A DNA stretch of 64,000 nucleotides from Paenisporosarcina sp050269735. GTDB lineage: Bacteria > Bacillota > Bacilli > Bacillales_A > Planococcaceae. The notes beneath the pieces were generated by a model. That model saw nothing but the letters and a program-made list of their open reading frames with translations. It was not told where the DNA came from and ran no database searches. The stretch spans positions 248,001-312,000 of the forward strand of contig NZ_JBNNIX010000001.1 in NCBI RefSeq assembly GCF_050269735.1, given 5' to 3'. Positions 46,302-56,011 of the stretch are shown here, piece by piece (the first letter of the stretch is position 1; every line of letters begins with the position of its first letter). Made by a program: the position numbers and the translations under genes.

Positions 46302-46925
46302 ATGAGATTGCCTAAACAAACTTTCATCAATTTACCTAACGATAAAAAGGAAACATTAATACATGCAGCTATGAAGGAGTTTTCAAGAGCCCCATTATTT
46401 GAAGCATCCATTTCGAACATTGTTAAAGAGGCTGGAATACCGCGGGGAAGCTTTTATCAATATTTTGAAGACAAAGAGGATCTCTACTATTTCTTGCTAG
46501 ATGAATATTCACAAAGGTTAAGAAAACGATTTATATCGATATTGGAAAACCAAAAAGGAGATTTAATGGAGACATTCATTGAATCCTTCCGTATGATGCT
46601 GAACAACTTGCAAAGCGTTGAATTCCGTCAATTTTTCAGAAATGCATTTTTGAACATGAACTATAAAGCAGAAAATACATTAACTCCTGAGGTGAGTAAG
46701 GAGGAAATGAATACTCGCTTGAAACAAGTTATGAGTTTGGTAGACAAAGAGCAACTGAATATCACGGACGAGAACGAACTGATTCATATTCTGAGAATTA
46801 TGAAAGCTGTCACGTTTCAGAATCTGATTCAAGTATTCGCAAAAGACTTATCGATCGAACAATCCATGCAAAACTATACGATGGAAGTGACTTTAATGAA
46901 GCGAGGTTTATGTAAGCAAAAATGA
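46302..46925 (+). CDS. TetR family transcriptional regulator
   Basis: About 207 residues. The N-terminal TetR helix-turn-helix reads LIHAAMKEFSRAPLFEASISNIVKEAGIPRGSFYQYFEDKEDLYYFLL. The ligand-binding remainder is helical. ATG 46302 follows GAGAGGAG; the frame upstream to 46218 runs through the promoter and is not translated. It precedes an MFS efflux gene by 55 bp, and the operators upstream suggest autorepression and control of the pump. Confidence 0.9.
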   Translation: MRLPKQTFINLPNDKKETLIHAAMKEFSRAPLFEASISNIVKEAGIPRGSFYQYFEDKEDLYYFLLDEYSQRLRKRFISILENQKGDLMETFIESFRMMLNNLQSVEFRQFFRNAFLNMNYKAENTLTPEVSKEEMNTRLKQVMSLVDKEQLNITDENELIHILRIMKAVTFQNLIQVFAKDLSIEQSMQNYTMEVTLMKRGLCKQK

Positions 46926-46980
46926 ACCTGCCCTCAAAAAATATGAAGAAAACGATTAAACAGTATGGAGGAAAAAAAGG

Positions 46981-48453
46981 ATGACAGAACAGAAAAAACC
47001 ACCTTATGGCATCATCGCTATTTTATTTACGGGTGCATTTGTAGCAATCTTTACCCAGACTTTGCTTAATATTGCATTGCCGTCGATTATGACTGATTTA
47101 AATATTAAAGATGCTTCTACAGTCCAATGGCTTGTAACAGGCTATATGTTAGTGAACGGGATTTTAATTCCCGCAAGTGCTTATTTTATACAGCGTTATT
47201 CCAATAGATCCATTTTCATCCTAGCGATGTCTTTATTTGCGCTAGGGACATTGTTTGCCGGTTTAGCACCGACTTTCGGTGTGCTACTTGCAGCTCGAAT
47301 GATACAGGCGGCAGGGGCCGCACTGATCATGCCACTGTTGATGAACGTGATGTTAGCTGCGTTTCCAGTGGAGCGCCGCGGAGCAGCCATGGGGGTATTC
47401 GGTCTCGTTATGATCGTGGCACCTGCAATCGGACCAACACTTTCGGGTTACATTGTTGAACATTATTCATGGCGAGTATTGTTTTTCATTGTCTTGCCGG
47501 TTGCTTTAATTCCATTAGCTTTAGGGATTTTCAAATTAAAGAATCTAACGTTCCAAAACACAGAATTGTCTTTGGATAAACTATCTTTGGTTTTCTCAAG
47601 TCTAGGTTTTGGCGGGATTCTTTACGGATTTAGTTCTGCAGGACACCGTGGGTGGGATGATGCGGTTGTATTAGGAACTATTGCTGTCGGTGTGATTTCC
47701 CTTGTCACATTCATTCTGCGCCAACTTAAATTAAGTGAGCCATTGCTTGAATTCCGTATTTACAAATATCCGATGTTTGCTTTATCATCAGCGATTTCAA
47801 TTGTTTTGTCGATTTCCATGTTCTCGGCGATGATTCTGATGCCGATTTATGTTCAGACAATCAAAGGGATTTCACCTCTTGATTCGGGATTGCTCATGCT
47901 GCCAGGAGCTTTGGTAATGGGCTTCATGTCACCAATTACAGGCAAACTGTTTGATAAATACGGGGCAAAATTACTCGCTATAACTGGTATGTCGATTGTT
48001 GTAATTTCAACCTATTATTTTAGTCAATTGAGTTTAGAGACAACATATCTTGAAATTATGTTCCTCTATACAATCCGCATGTTCGGGATCTCAATGGTGA
48101 TGATGCCGGTCATGACAAACGGCTTGAACACATTGCCAATGAAAGCCTATCCGCACGGAACAGCAATGAACAATACACTGCAACAAGTATCTGGTGCAAT
48201 TGGTTCTGCGTTATTAATTACTGTTATGAATACCCGCACAACTTCAACTGCGGAAGACTTAGCGAGGAGTGGGACGGATCCAGTGAACATACTGAAGAAC
48301 TCGATGATGGAAGGAATCACTTATACCTTCTTCGTCTCTACATTTATTGCAGTTGTAGCGTTAGCGTTAACACTCTTCATCAAAAAGCCGAACAGAGAGG
48401 TTACGGAAGAAGAGAAAGAGCGTGTTTATAAACAAGTACCCGTTAAAGGGTAA
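46981..48453 (+). CDS. DHA2 family MFS multidrug efflux transporter (EmrB/QacA-like)
   Basis: 490 residues, fourteen membrane segments. Signatures: NIALPSIMTDL near the start (motif D1), QWLVTGYMLVNGILIPASAYFIQRYSNR (motif A), and GPTLSGYIVEHYSWRVLFFI (motif C, antiporter). It should expel a drug or lipid-like compound using the proton gradient. GGAGG lies 8 bp before the ATG. It is downstream of the TetR gene in an evident operon and closed by a terminator. Confidence 0.92.
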   Translation: MTEQKKPPYGIIAILFTGAFVAIFTQTLLNIALPSIMTDLNIKDASTVQWLVTGYMLVNGILIPASAYFIQRYSNRSIFILAMSLFALGTLFAGLAPTFGVLLAARMIQAAGAALIMPLLMNVMLAAFPVERRGAAMGVFGLVMIVAPAIGPTLSGYIVEHYSWRVLFFIVLPVALIPLALGIFKLKNLTFQNTELSLDKLSLVFSSLGFGGILYGFSSAGHRGWDDAVVLGTIAVGVISLVTFILRQLKLSEPLLEFRIYKYPMFALSSAISIVLSISMFSAMILMPIYVQTIKGISPLDSGLLMLPGALVMGFMSPITGKLFDKYGAKLLAITGMSIVVISTYYFSQLSLETTYLEIMFLYTIRMFGISMVMMPVMTNGLNTLPMKAYPHGTAMNNTLQQVSGAIGSALLITVMNTRTTSTAEDLARSGTDPVNILKNSMMEGITYTFFVSTFIAVVALALTLFIKKPNREVTEEEKERVYKQVPVKG

Positions 48454-48457
48454 TAAG

Positions 48458-48492
48458 AAAAAGGCTGGACCCATTGTGGTTCAGCCTTTTTT
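48458..48492 (+). terminator. Terminator of the tetR-MFS operon
   Basis: AAAAAGGCTGGACC (48458-48471) pairs with GGTTCAGCCTTTTTT (48478-48492) with one mismatch. Confidence 0.85.
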
Positions 48493-48590
48493 GTATGGCT
48501 GCAGTCCTTGTATAAAATGCCAGACTGCAGAGAACACTTTTCACAGTGACGGTACTGTTGAATTTGGAAACCGCTTCATTTCTTTCATTG

Positions 48591-48774
48591 TACGAAAAGC
48601 CATTTTCGTTGGAAAATATGAGATTTCGTTGGACACTTTCCGATTTTCGTTGGACAAATTGCAGTTTTTGTTGGAAACGTGGAAATGCTTCGCTCTTCTC
48701 TGCGAAGAAACCAGCAGATTGCATTTTTTGAGTAGACACGCTTTCGTAGTACGAAAAGCGATTTTCGTTGGAAA
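48591..48774. repeat. 21-bp-periodic TTTCGTTGGA array, locus 1
   Basis: The decamer TTTCGTTGGA (one base varied in the fourth) starts at 48604, 48624, 48645, 48666 and again at 48763, so the first four are spaced 20-21 bp. A 25-bp direct repeat, TACGAAAAGC + (C or G) + ATTTTCGTTGGAAA, occurs at 48591-48615 and 48750-48774. No open frame here has a ribosome binding site. Confidence 0.75.
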
Positions 48775-48917
48775 CAAGGAAATTGTCACGCCCTACTCTA
48801 CGCAAAACGAAGAAAGCGGATTAATGCAAAACTCACATTTTAATCTAGCCCCGTGATACAATGCACTTTCATACATAGAAAATCGAAACGATGTTGAAAA
48901 AAGTTGGAGGAATATAT

Positions 48918-49730
48918 GTGTTCATGAAAAATGCAATCGTCATCATAGGCTCGCTAATTGTGGCATTCGCTTTTAATTTCTTTTTAGTTCCTTATGGGAT
49001 TTTGAGCAGCGGGATTAGTGGAATCGCTATTTTAGTTGGGTTAATTACCCCATTTAATACAGGCTTATTGAACCTGTTATTTAACTTGCCATTAGTGGTG
49101 TTGGGTTACTTCAAACTTGGCAAAACCATTACGATCAATACCATGATTTGTGTCGTATCACTGTCGGCCTTCTTATATTTGTTGCCAGTCGTTCAAGTAA
49201 CCGATAATATCTTGCTGTCCACAGTTTTTGGTGGAGGCTTGGGCGGATTAGGTGTCGGCCTTATCTTAAAATATTCAGGAACTTCTGGTGGTCTGGATAT
49301 TATCGCGATTATGATTTCCCGAATCAGTAATGTCAGTATCGGCCTGCTTCTCACGGCTATGAACGGTGTCATTGTTTTGATTTCTGGAGCTGTCTTTAAC
49401 TGGAATATCGCCTTGTACACCTTATTATCTATCTATTTAACCGGTAAAATGATTGATACGATCTTCACTAATCACGTCAAATTGACAATGCAGATTGTCA
49501 CTTCAAAAGGCCACTTAATCAGCGATGAATTATTACAGTCTATCTATAGAGGGATGACCATTACAGACGGTTACGGTGGATATACGAAGGAGAAGAAACA
49601 AATATTAACGATGGTCGTTACGCGCTATGAAACATTGCAAATCAAAAAAATTGTTCGGAAACATGATGAACATGCCTTTGTTAATATATTTGAAACGGTT
49701 GAGGTTGATGGGAAATTTGCAAAGAATTAG
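48918..49730 (+). CDS. YitT family membrane protein
   Basis: About 270 residues with five or six N-terminal membrane segments (IIGSLIVAFAFNFFLVPYGI, and FGGGLGGLGVGLILKYSGTSGGLDIIAI) and a C-terminal soluble DUF2179 domain (YTKEKKQILTMVVTRYE, HAFVNIFETVEVDG). The family is common and multi-copy in Bacillales; function unknown. GTG 48918 lies 8 bp after GGAGG and is preferred; ATG 48924 is possible. Single-gene unit. Confidence 0.88.
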   Translation: MFMKNAIVIIGSLIVAFAFNFFLVPYGILSSGISGIAILVGLITPFNTGLLNLLFNLPLVVLGYFKLGKTITINTMICVVSLSAFLYLLPVVQVTDNILLSTVFGGGLGGLGVGLILKYSGTSGGLDIIAIMISRISNVSIGLLLTAMNGVIVLISGAVFNWNIALYTLLSIYLTGKMIDTIFTNHVKLTMQIVTSKGHLISDELLQSIYRGMTITDGYGGYTKEKKQILTMVVTRYETLQIKKIVRKHDEHAFVNIFETVEVDGKFAKN

Positions 49731-49770
49731 AGGATACTAACAGTAACTTCTTGAAAGAATGTTATACAAA

Positions 49771-49811
49771 AAAAGACAAGCAAAGTTATGTTCACTTTGC
49801 TTGTCTTTTTT
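49771..49811 (+). terminator. Terminator of the YitT-family gene
   Basis: AAAAGACAAGCAAAGT (49771-49786) pairs perfectly with ACTTTGCTTGTCTTTT, followed by more T. Confidence 0.9.
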
Positions 49812-49999
49812 CTATATAGGTAATGTTGCAGGTGTAGGTAGAGCAAAATTTTTGAAATGCTATTTCGTTCAGTATAATTGGCACTTTGTAACCGTTTTCA
49901 AGAAAACCACTTGCTTTGATGTTTTGTTCTGTTAGTATTAATGATTGAGTATTATAACTATTCCAATATATTATTTAAACCACACCTAGGAGGATACAG

Positions 50000-50203
50000 A
50001 TGAGCAAAAAATTCATGATTGTCATTTTAACTGTTATACCGTTTGTCCTAATGCTTGGTGCAATTCCTTTTGTTAATCGCATTAAACCGATTATCTTTGG
50101 ATTGCCATTTCTTCATTTCTGGCTATTTGTAGCCATGATCATTACTCCATTATGTACGTATGTTATTTATCGCATACAGAAGTCAGAAGGGAGTATTGAA
50201 TGA
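50000..50203 (+). CDS. DUF3311 small membrane protein
   Basis: 67 residues with two membrane segments and a loop, VNRIKPIIFGLPFLHFW, typical of DUF3311. This protein is nearly always encoded directly upstream of a sodium:solute symporter, as here, with a 4-bp overlap (ATGA). It is probably an accessory subunit; B. subtilis yhjC-yhjB has the same arrangement. AGGAGG lies before the ATG. Confidence 0.88.
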   Translation: MSKKFMIVILTVIPFVLMLGAIPFVNRIKPIIFGLPFLHFWLFVAMIITPLCTYVIYRIQKSEGSIE

Positions 50204-51681
50204 TGCAGGGAAATTTAACGGCGTTATTAATTACGAGTTTCATTGTTTTATCGGTAGTGTTAATTGGATTTATTGCAGGACGAAATAAATCGAGCCGGAG
50301 TTCGGTTGAAGAGTGGTCAGTTGGTGGAAGACGTTTTGGACCATTGCTCGTATGGCTTCTGGTCGGTGCGGACTTATATACAGCTTACACATTCTTAGGA
50401 TTAACGAGTACTGCGTTTGCAGCAGGAAGTATCGCATTCTTTGCCATTCCTTATACGATTATTGCGTTCTTTGTTTCTTATTTTTATTTACCAAAGTTGT
50501 GGGAAGTTTCTAAGAAGCATAATCTAACGACGCTTGCAGATTATGCAAAAGGACGATTTGATAGTAAATTCTTATCGTTGTTAATTGCCATTGTTGGGGT
50601 ATTAATGCTGATTCCATACATTGATTTACAGTTAGCTGGTATTCAAGATACGTTAACAGTAGCGGGTACAGGTTATATTAATATTAAAGTGGTTGTTATC
50701 ATTTCATTTCTTTTAGTAGCACTTTATACATTCTTCAGTGGAATAAAAGGACCTGCCTATACCGCAGTAATCAAAGATATTTTAGTTTGGGTCATTATGT
50801 TATTCCTGGTCGCGTCGATTCCAATCATCCACTTTGGAAGTTGGGGATCTATGATCGATAAGATTGTAACGGACTCTCCAGAGTTATTAACGATTCCGAC
50901 AACAGGTCCAAAAGGAGTTCCTTGGTTCCTTACAGCTTCCTTGGTTTCTGGATTGGCTTTATTTATGTGGGCTCATGCCGTAACTGGTGTATTTACAGCG
51001 AAAAGTGCAGATGTGCTTCGTAAAAACGCCATCTATTTACCGTTCTACAATATCGTGTTAATTCTCGTTGTTTTCCTTGGCTTTGCAGCTTACCTGGTTC
51101 TTCCAGAAGGAAGCGATCCACGTTTTGCACTTTTGAATCTAATTCAAATGTCTTATGGCGGAGTAGTACAAGGGCTAGCATATTCAACAATCGCACTCGC
51201 ATCATTAATTCCTTGTTCAATCATGGCAATTGGTGCTTCGAATCTGTTTGCGAATAATATTTACCGTGATTTTATCGACCCAAATGTAAAACCTGCAAAA
51301 TTGACGATGATTACACGCTCGATGGTATTCGTAGTTATTGGACTAGCATTAATCTTCGGTATGCTGTTCCCTACAGCACTTGTTTCACTTCAACTTTTAG
51401 GGGTATCTGGAATGGTGCAAATCTTCCCGGCGATCGTCTTTAGTTTGTTCTGGAGAAACCAGACAAGAGAAGCAACCATCATTGGATTACTTGTTGGTTT
51501 AGGTGTCACTTTCGGTGTATATGCAACAGGAAATTCATTCGGAATTTATGAAGGTTTCTGGGGGCTGCTTGCTAATATCTTGGCATTGGTTCTTTTGAAT
51601 CCGATCTTCGTGAAAAAGGCACAAAACAAATCGAATCCAATTATGGATCAATTATTTACCGAAAAACTTAATAGCAAGTGA
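50200..51681 (+). CDS. Sodium:solute symporter (SSS family)
   Basis: 493 residues, about thirteen membrane segments. N-terminal NKSSRSSVEEWSVGGRRFG and the ADLYTAYTFLGLTSTAFAAG region, plus GIKGPAYTAVIKDILVW and MAIGASNLFANNIYRDFI, are typical of SSS transporters close to the YhjB/PanF group. It takes up an organic solute with sodium; the substrate cannot be read from the sequence. Coupled to the DUF3311 gene by a 4-bp overlap and closed by a terminator. Confidence 0.9.
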   Translation: MMQGNLTALLITSFIVLSVVLIGFIAGRNKSSRSSVEEWSVGGRRFGPLLVWLLVGADLYTAYTFLGLTSTAFAAGSIAFFAIPYTIIAFFVSYFYLPKLWEVSKKHNLTTLADYAKGRFDSKFLSLLIAIVGVLMLIPYIDLQLAGIQDTLTVAGTGYINIKVVVIISFLLVALYTFFSGIKGPAYTAVIKDILVWVIMLFLVASIPIIHFGSWGSMIDKIVTDSPELLTIPTTGPKGVPWFLTASLVSGLALFMWAHAVTGVFTAKSADVLRKNAIYLPFYNIVLILVVFLGFAAYLVLPEGSDPRFALLNLIQMSYGGVVQGLAYSTIALASLIPCSIMAIGASNLFANNIYRDFIDPNVKPAKLTMITRSMVFVVIGLALIFGMLFPTALVSLQLLGVSGMVQIFPAIVFSLFWRNQTREATIIGLLVGLGVTFGVYATGNSFGIYEGFWGLLANILALVLLNPIFVKKAQNKSNPIMDQLFTEKLNSK

Positions 51682-51718
51682 AAAAAGGAGTGGCTGAATA
51701 AATCAGCCGCTCCTTTTT
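51682..51718 (+). terminator. Terminator of the symporter operon
   Basis: AAAAAGGAGTGGCTGA (51682-51697) pairs with TCAGCCGCTCCTTTTT (51703-51718), one mismatch. Confidence 0.88.
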
Positions 51719-51813
51719 AATGAATTTATTTAAAGAATATGAAGGATGGGTGTGAAGGTTAGTTGAATAACCACTTCATTCTTCTTTTTCTTACAGATAT
51801 TTCTGCACGAATC

Positions 51814-52671
51814 TCATTCAGCCGACTTGAATTTTTCAGGTAGCTCATTCACGATTTCTCCTGTATCCGTAAATCGTCCCTTTAGCGTGTTATCTTTTAC
51901 AATCTTAACAATAATCGCATTTGCCGTTTTTGAAGTGCCATCGTCCATGTTGCTCGTTATGGTTTCTTCAGCGATAAACTCGATTTCGGAATCATTCATC
52001 GTTTCTTCATGGATAAGTAATTCCTCTTTTGACAAGTCTAGAGGTTCTTTGTCTGCATCTACCCATTCGTAACCGCCATCAATTAACCACTGCCCATTTT
52101 CGTTCACTGCTGTTATATAGACACTTCCATGCCATTGAAAAAAGTCATTCAATTGAAAGGTTTTCACCTTTACTAATTGTGGAGTATTTTCAATCACTTC
52201 CATCCTTGCATCCAAAGAAACTTCAGGAAAGAACCCTTCTTCTCCATTGGAATAATACCAATACTGAAGCGCATCCAACAATTCCTTGTTAAGCATTTCG
52301 CTTGATGCTAATTCCTTTATACTCTCCGGTAAGTTTTCTTTAAGTTTAGCTGCCATCACTTCTGGTTGTGTACTTTCTTCTTCAGTAAAAGTCATCTTGC
52401 TATTCGTCTCTTTAACAAGCTCTTCTATCTTCTGAAACTTATCCATGACCACTCTTATTTCGGCATCACTTAACACTTCTGGCTCTTCGCTCACAACAGG
52501 ATCAGTATCGTCATCATCTTTTTCAGATTGTGAATCGGAATCCTCAGAAACAACTTCTTGATCATTAGATTCGCTACTTTGTTGGGAAGGTGTATCGTCT
52601 ACCTCGGAACAAGCAGCTACAAAGAAAAGAATTAACAATAAAAATAAGGGGGTTAATGTATTCTTATACAT
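51814..52671 (-). CDS. Lipoprotein of unknown function
   Basis: 285 residues with a lipoprotein signal peptide: basic start, hydrophobic LFLLLILFFVAAC with the lipobox cysteine at about 21. An acidic, Ser-rich linker (QQSSESNDQEVVSEDSDSQS) follows, then a folded domain with alternating strands in the last 170 residues (WHGSVYITAVNENGQWLIDGGYEW). The fold resembles small NTF2/calycin-type extracellular domains, which is a guess. GGAGG lies 7 bp before the ATG. Single-gene unit on the outer face of the membrane. Confidence 0.8.
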   Translation of the reverse strand: MYKNTLTPLFLLLILFFVAACSEVDDTPSQQSSESNDQEVVSEDSDSQSEKDDDDTDPVVSEEPEVLSDAEIRVVMDKFQKIEELVKETNSKMTFTEEESTQPEVMAAKLKENLPESIKELASSEMLNKELLDALQYWYYSNGEEGFFPEVSLDARMEVIENTPQLVKVKTFQLNDFFQWHGSVYITAVNENGQWLIDGGYEWVDADKEPLDLSKEELLIHEETMNDSEIEFIAEETITSNMDDGTSKTANAIIVKIVKDNTLKGRFTDTGEIVNELPEKFKSAE

Positions 52672-52854
52672 CCAATTCCTCCAATAATTACATATTTTAG
52701 GTACTTAATACAGTATAACTGAAATGAGGTGAAAATCTGTTGCTATTACATTTGTGGATTGCCATTAAGAAATATTGGAAAAATTAAAGTGAATAGTCAT
52801 TCATTTTATGCTAAAGTCATCTAAACAGAAAGGTTTTCAAGGGGAGTGAGATGA

Positions 52855-53661
52855 ATGATTTTTAAGAAAAACGTGGAGCTGTCCGAAGTTAGTGGTGTTC
52901 AAATGGTCAATGGCAATGTGGCATTTAAAGGCGTTAACCTAAATGTGTACAGTTTTGTGACGGACGGCGTATTAATAGATACTGGCGCAAAGTCACTCGA
53001 AAAAGAATTTCAACTATTTTTTGACCAACAGGAAATCGATCAAGTCATGATTACCCACCATCATGAAGATCACACCGGAGGGGCGGCTTATCTACAACAG
53101 TTAGGAAAACCTATTTATATGCATGAACGATATATAAAAGACTGTCATTCAAAAGCAGACTATCTTTTGTATAGAAAGCTGTTTTGGGGAAAACGACCAC
53201 CATTCCATGCCGAGCCGATGAAGAGCACTTTCTCCAGCAGAGGCATGACATGGGAGTCTATTCACACCCCTGGTCATGCGGAGGATCATATGTCTTTTCT
53301 GAATAAAGAAACCGGCCAACTTTTCACCGGAGACCTATATTGTCAGGAACGGACAAAAGTAGTTCTTCGAGACGAAAGCATTCCGACCCTAATCAATTCC
53401 TTGCAACGAGTCCTTACTTACGATTTCAAAGAAGTATACTGCAATCATGCCGGGTACTTAGAGAACGGTAGAGACAATCTCAATCGCAAACTCGATTACT
53501 TACTAGAGCTTCAAAGCAAAATCATTTCGCTCCACAACAAAGGCTTACCACCTAAACAAATCAATAACATCCTCTTCTCTAAAAAATATCCCATTGTCCG
53601 CTTTTCAATGGGGGAATGGGATTCGTTACACATGGTGACTTCGGTTATTAAAGATGGGTAG
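52855..53661 (+). CDS. MBL-fold metallo-hydrolase
   Basis: 268 residues with the metallo-beta-lactamase fold. Zinc ligands are visible: MITHHHEDHTGGAAYL (HxHxDH type), the histidine in HTPGHAEDHMSFL, the Asp in LFTGDLYCQERT and the late His in VYCNHAGYLENG. The C-terminal 60 residues form a helical extension. Such enzymes hydrolyse thioesters, phosphodiesters or similar; the substrate is not clear. AGGGGAGTG precedes the ATG. Confidence 0.87.
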   Translation: MIFKKNVELSEVSGVQMVNGNVAFKGVNLNVYSFVTDGVLIDTGAKSLEKEFQLFFDQQEIDQVMITHHHEDHTGGAAYLQQLGKPIYMHERYIKDCHSKADYLLYRKLFWGKRPPFHAEPMKSTFSSRGMTWESIHTPGHAEDHMSFLNKETGQLFTGDLYCQERTKVVLRDESIPTLINSLQRVLTYDFKEVYCNHAGYLENGRDNLNRKLDYLLELQSKIISLHNKGLPPKQINNILFSKKYPIVRFSMGEWDSLHMVTSVIKDG

Positions 53662-53760
53662 GCTAATTGGATTAAACGAGCGCAGTATCTTAGTTTAAGA
53701 AGGTATATATGGAAAGAATGAAGAAATAAGCTTAACGTTAATCGGGTTGGAGGGGGGAAA

Positions 53761-54204
53761 GTGAAAAGATTATTAGTCATTGTCATTGCCTTTTTTGTTG
53801 CTATTACCATAATTGATTGTTCAAAGAGCACAGCATATGGTTCCGAAGAAGCGATTAAAAGAGGAGACGTTGTTTATCGGAATGAAGTTCATAATTTAGG
53901 GCGATTCGAACAATTCTTAAATAACGTGGCAAACAAGAAAAAGGATACGATCCGTATTACTGGCTATACAAAAGAAGGTGACCCCATATTCCAGGATTTA
54001 CAATTTGATGGAAAAATCATTCAAAACACCTATAACAATTCGAACGATGAGTATGCTGGAGAAGATAAAGGAATTGAGACTGATGTCTGTACGGAAATAA
54101 TTCAAGAAGAAAAAGTACAAGGTGAAGTTGAATTCTTAATTAGCGGTTGTTCTAAGGACCTTGACCACTTTCTGCTTAGTGTTAAGAAAAATAAACTAAA
54201 GTAA
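53761..54204 (+). CDS. DUF4362 family secreted protein or lipoprotein
   Basis: 147 residues. GTG start behind GGAGGGGGG. An N-terminal hydrophobic segment (LLVIVIAFFVAITIIDC) may be a signal peptide with a weak lipobox (TIIDC). The domain then follows DUF4362: EEAIKRGDVVYRN, RITGYTKEGDPIFQDLQFDG and a paired Cys (VCTEI, ISGCSK). Function unknown. The small distance to the MBL gene (about 100 bp) does not suggest an operon. Confidence 0.75.
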   Translation: MKRLLVIVIAFFVAITIIDCSKSTAYGSEEAIKRGDVVYRNEVHNLGRFEQFLNNVANKKKDTIRITGYTKEGDPIFQDLQFDGKIIQNTYNNSNDEYAGEDKGIETDVCTEIIQEEKVQGEVEFLISGCSKDLDHFLLSVKKNKLK

Positions 54205-54313
54205 AAGACATTGCTGATAAAGACTAGATCAAATGAATCCATTAACCTATTCTTGTAAATTCAATTCCATGTAAATTAATGGTTATATCAAGCGTATCTT
54301 GGAGGTGTGAAAA

Positions 54314-54787
54314 ATGTCTTTTAAAATAATAATTCAATTATCTATAACTTTATTTGCTTTTATATTTTCTTCTCTTGCTACGTGGTACGAGGGAAGCAAA
54401 ATATTAGATGTTCCATGGGAATGGAAACATACCGCTATCTTTTCTGAGATCGTAAATGGTCCAGTGAAGGAATCGAGCGATATTTTGATCGTTGACTATT
54501 TCGTATATGCAGCAAAGTTTTTACCTACATTTCCTTTAATTATGTTTCTTAGTGGCTCGTACGTTCTAATCCTGATTGGATATATTGTACTCAAACGTAG
54601 AAAGAAGATGTTTTCATATTTCCTAACATCAATTGGAGTATTATTTTTGGTTTTAAGTGGTTTTGTATCACAATCTCCAACACGAGGTTTGAAAGTTTTT
54701 TTCCTTAGTTTTTTATTTGTAGGGATACTATCAATTGGAATTGCGTTGCTTAGACTTTTTGACAATAAGACAAAAGAGATATTTTGA
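54314..54787 (+). CDS. Membrane protein of unknown function (157 aa)
   Basis: Four hydrophobic segments (about 3-22, 65-90, 98-120, 125-147) with a loop carrying WYEGSKILDVPWEWKHTAIF. GGAGGTG precedes the ATG. No family recognised. Confidence 0.7.
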   Translation: MSFKIIIQLSITLFAFIFSSLATWYEGSKILDVPWEWKHTAIFSEIVNGPVKESSDILIVDYFVYAAKFLPTFPLIMFLSGSYVLILIGYIVLKRRKKMFSYFLTSIGVLFLVLSGFVSQSPTRGLKVFFLSFLFVGILSIGIALLRLFDNKTKEIF

Positions 54788-54932
54788 ATTGTTTTTGTAA
54801 TTCAGGTTGATTAAAGCACATAAAGCTTAAGTAACTCTTTTTAACTTGCAATCAGTTTAAGACAAGCTACGAATAACTTGTATGAACTGGGCAAACTACC
54901 TTACATGATAAATTAAGGTGGTCATTAAAAAT

Positions 54933-55736
54933 ATGAAAACCAAACACATGATTTTTATGTTGGTTTCATTCGTTTTAGTATTAACGTTATTTTTTACTGG
55001 ATTGATGTCCAACAAAGCAACAGAAGAATCTGAGAAAGTCATTGCTGAAGAAAAACGTGAACGAGTAGTATTACTAAGTGTCCCTTCAGAAATAAGGCAT
55101 TCAATTATTTACTTAATGGCTGATAAAATAACTTGGATGGACTATGAAAACTTTGTTATTCAAGTTGGTGATAGTGGGCAAGAGACTTTGTATCGCTTCC
55201 CTAATTGGTATCACGGAAAGTATCCGCCAGAATTAATTTACAAAGATGTGAATGGTGACACTTTTGGTGACATTATTGTTGTGCTTAATAATGATAAAGC
55301 GGGTATTGGAAATCCTAATAAGGACATTCATATCCTGAATTTTATCAAAGAGCAAGAAGCGTATGAAGAAGCACCTATCGAATCTATGGAAAAGACAAAA
55401 ACAACAATTAGCTCTAAAGTGACACTAGAGAAACAGGGTAATATCGTGACGACTCGTATAGGTGATGAGAAGTACACCATCGACATCTCCAAATACAATT
55501 ACCAGAACCCACATGAACCATTAAGCATCAGCTTTGATCTGACAACTTACGCCGTTGAAAATGGACAACTGTTTGGAAAAATCCCTGTTTTTATATCACA
55601 AGATAGTTTCATCGGAGGATTAATTGGCTTACTTAAACTTGAGTACGATTGGGATGGGAAAGAGTATGCTGTAAAACAAATAGATTTTATAGAATATAAT
55701 TCCGAAGATGACCAATTTTTCTTCCCAATAAACTAA
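54933..55736 (+). CDS. Hypothetical exported or membrane-anchored protein
   Basis: About 267 residues with an N-terminal signal anchor (MIFMLVSFVLVLTLFFTGLM). The middle carries YKDVNGDTFGDIIVVLNND, an FG-GAP-like D-x-N-x-D loop that may bind calcium. The C-terminal part is beta-rich (GKEYAVKQIDFIEYNSEDD). ATG 54933 follows AAGGTGG by 11 bp. A GTG at 54918 overlaps that site. Function unknown. A strong terminator follows. Confidence 0.7.
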   Translation: MKTKHMIFMLVSFVLVLTLFFTGLMSNKATEESEKVIAEEKRERVVLLSVPSEIRHSIIYLMADKITWMDYENFVIQVGDSGQETLYRFPNWYHGKYPPELIYKDVNGDTFGDIIVVLNNDKAGIGNPNKDIHILNFIKEQEAYEEAPIESMEKTKTTISSKVTLEKQGNIVTTRIGDEKYTIDISKYNYQNPHEPLSISFDLTTYAVENGQLFGKIPVFISQDSFIGGLIGLLKLEYDWDGKEYAVKQIDFIEYNSEDDQFFFPIN

Positions 55737-55819
55737 GACAGCGGAATTTTAATCGCAAGTTCTAACGCTTGAACTTACGCTAGGTTCGTTGAAAAAATTA
55801 AATTAAACAATTAAATGTT

Positions 55820-55853
55820 AAAAAGCATTCCTTGTCATGAGGAATGCTTTTTT
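55820..55853 (+). terminator. Terminator
   Basis: AAAAAGCATTCCT (55820-55832) and AGGAATGCTTTTTT (55840-55853), perfect stem with T-tract. Confidence 0.9.
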
Positions 55854-56011
55854 CATTGCCTAATAACATTCCACCTTAAAACAAAAATCGATAATAATTT
55901 ATTGTGAAACGATATATAATGTATTAAAATCAATATAAACATTCGATGAGATCTTACTGTTCACTAAACAGGACCTACATATAATCAGAAAACCCTTTGG
56001 AGGCAGAAATC

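Noticed and set aside
48604..48774. CRISPR-like regular spacing of TTTCGTTGGA
   Set aside because: The repeat is only 10 bp and the spacers 10-11 bp, far too short, and no cas gene is nearby.
48443..48856. Overlapping open frames on both strands over the 21-bp array
   Set aside because: They follow from the repetitive sequence; none has a ribosome binding site or a plausible protein.
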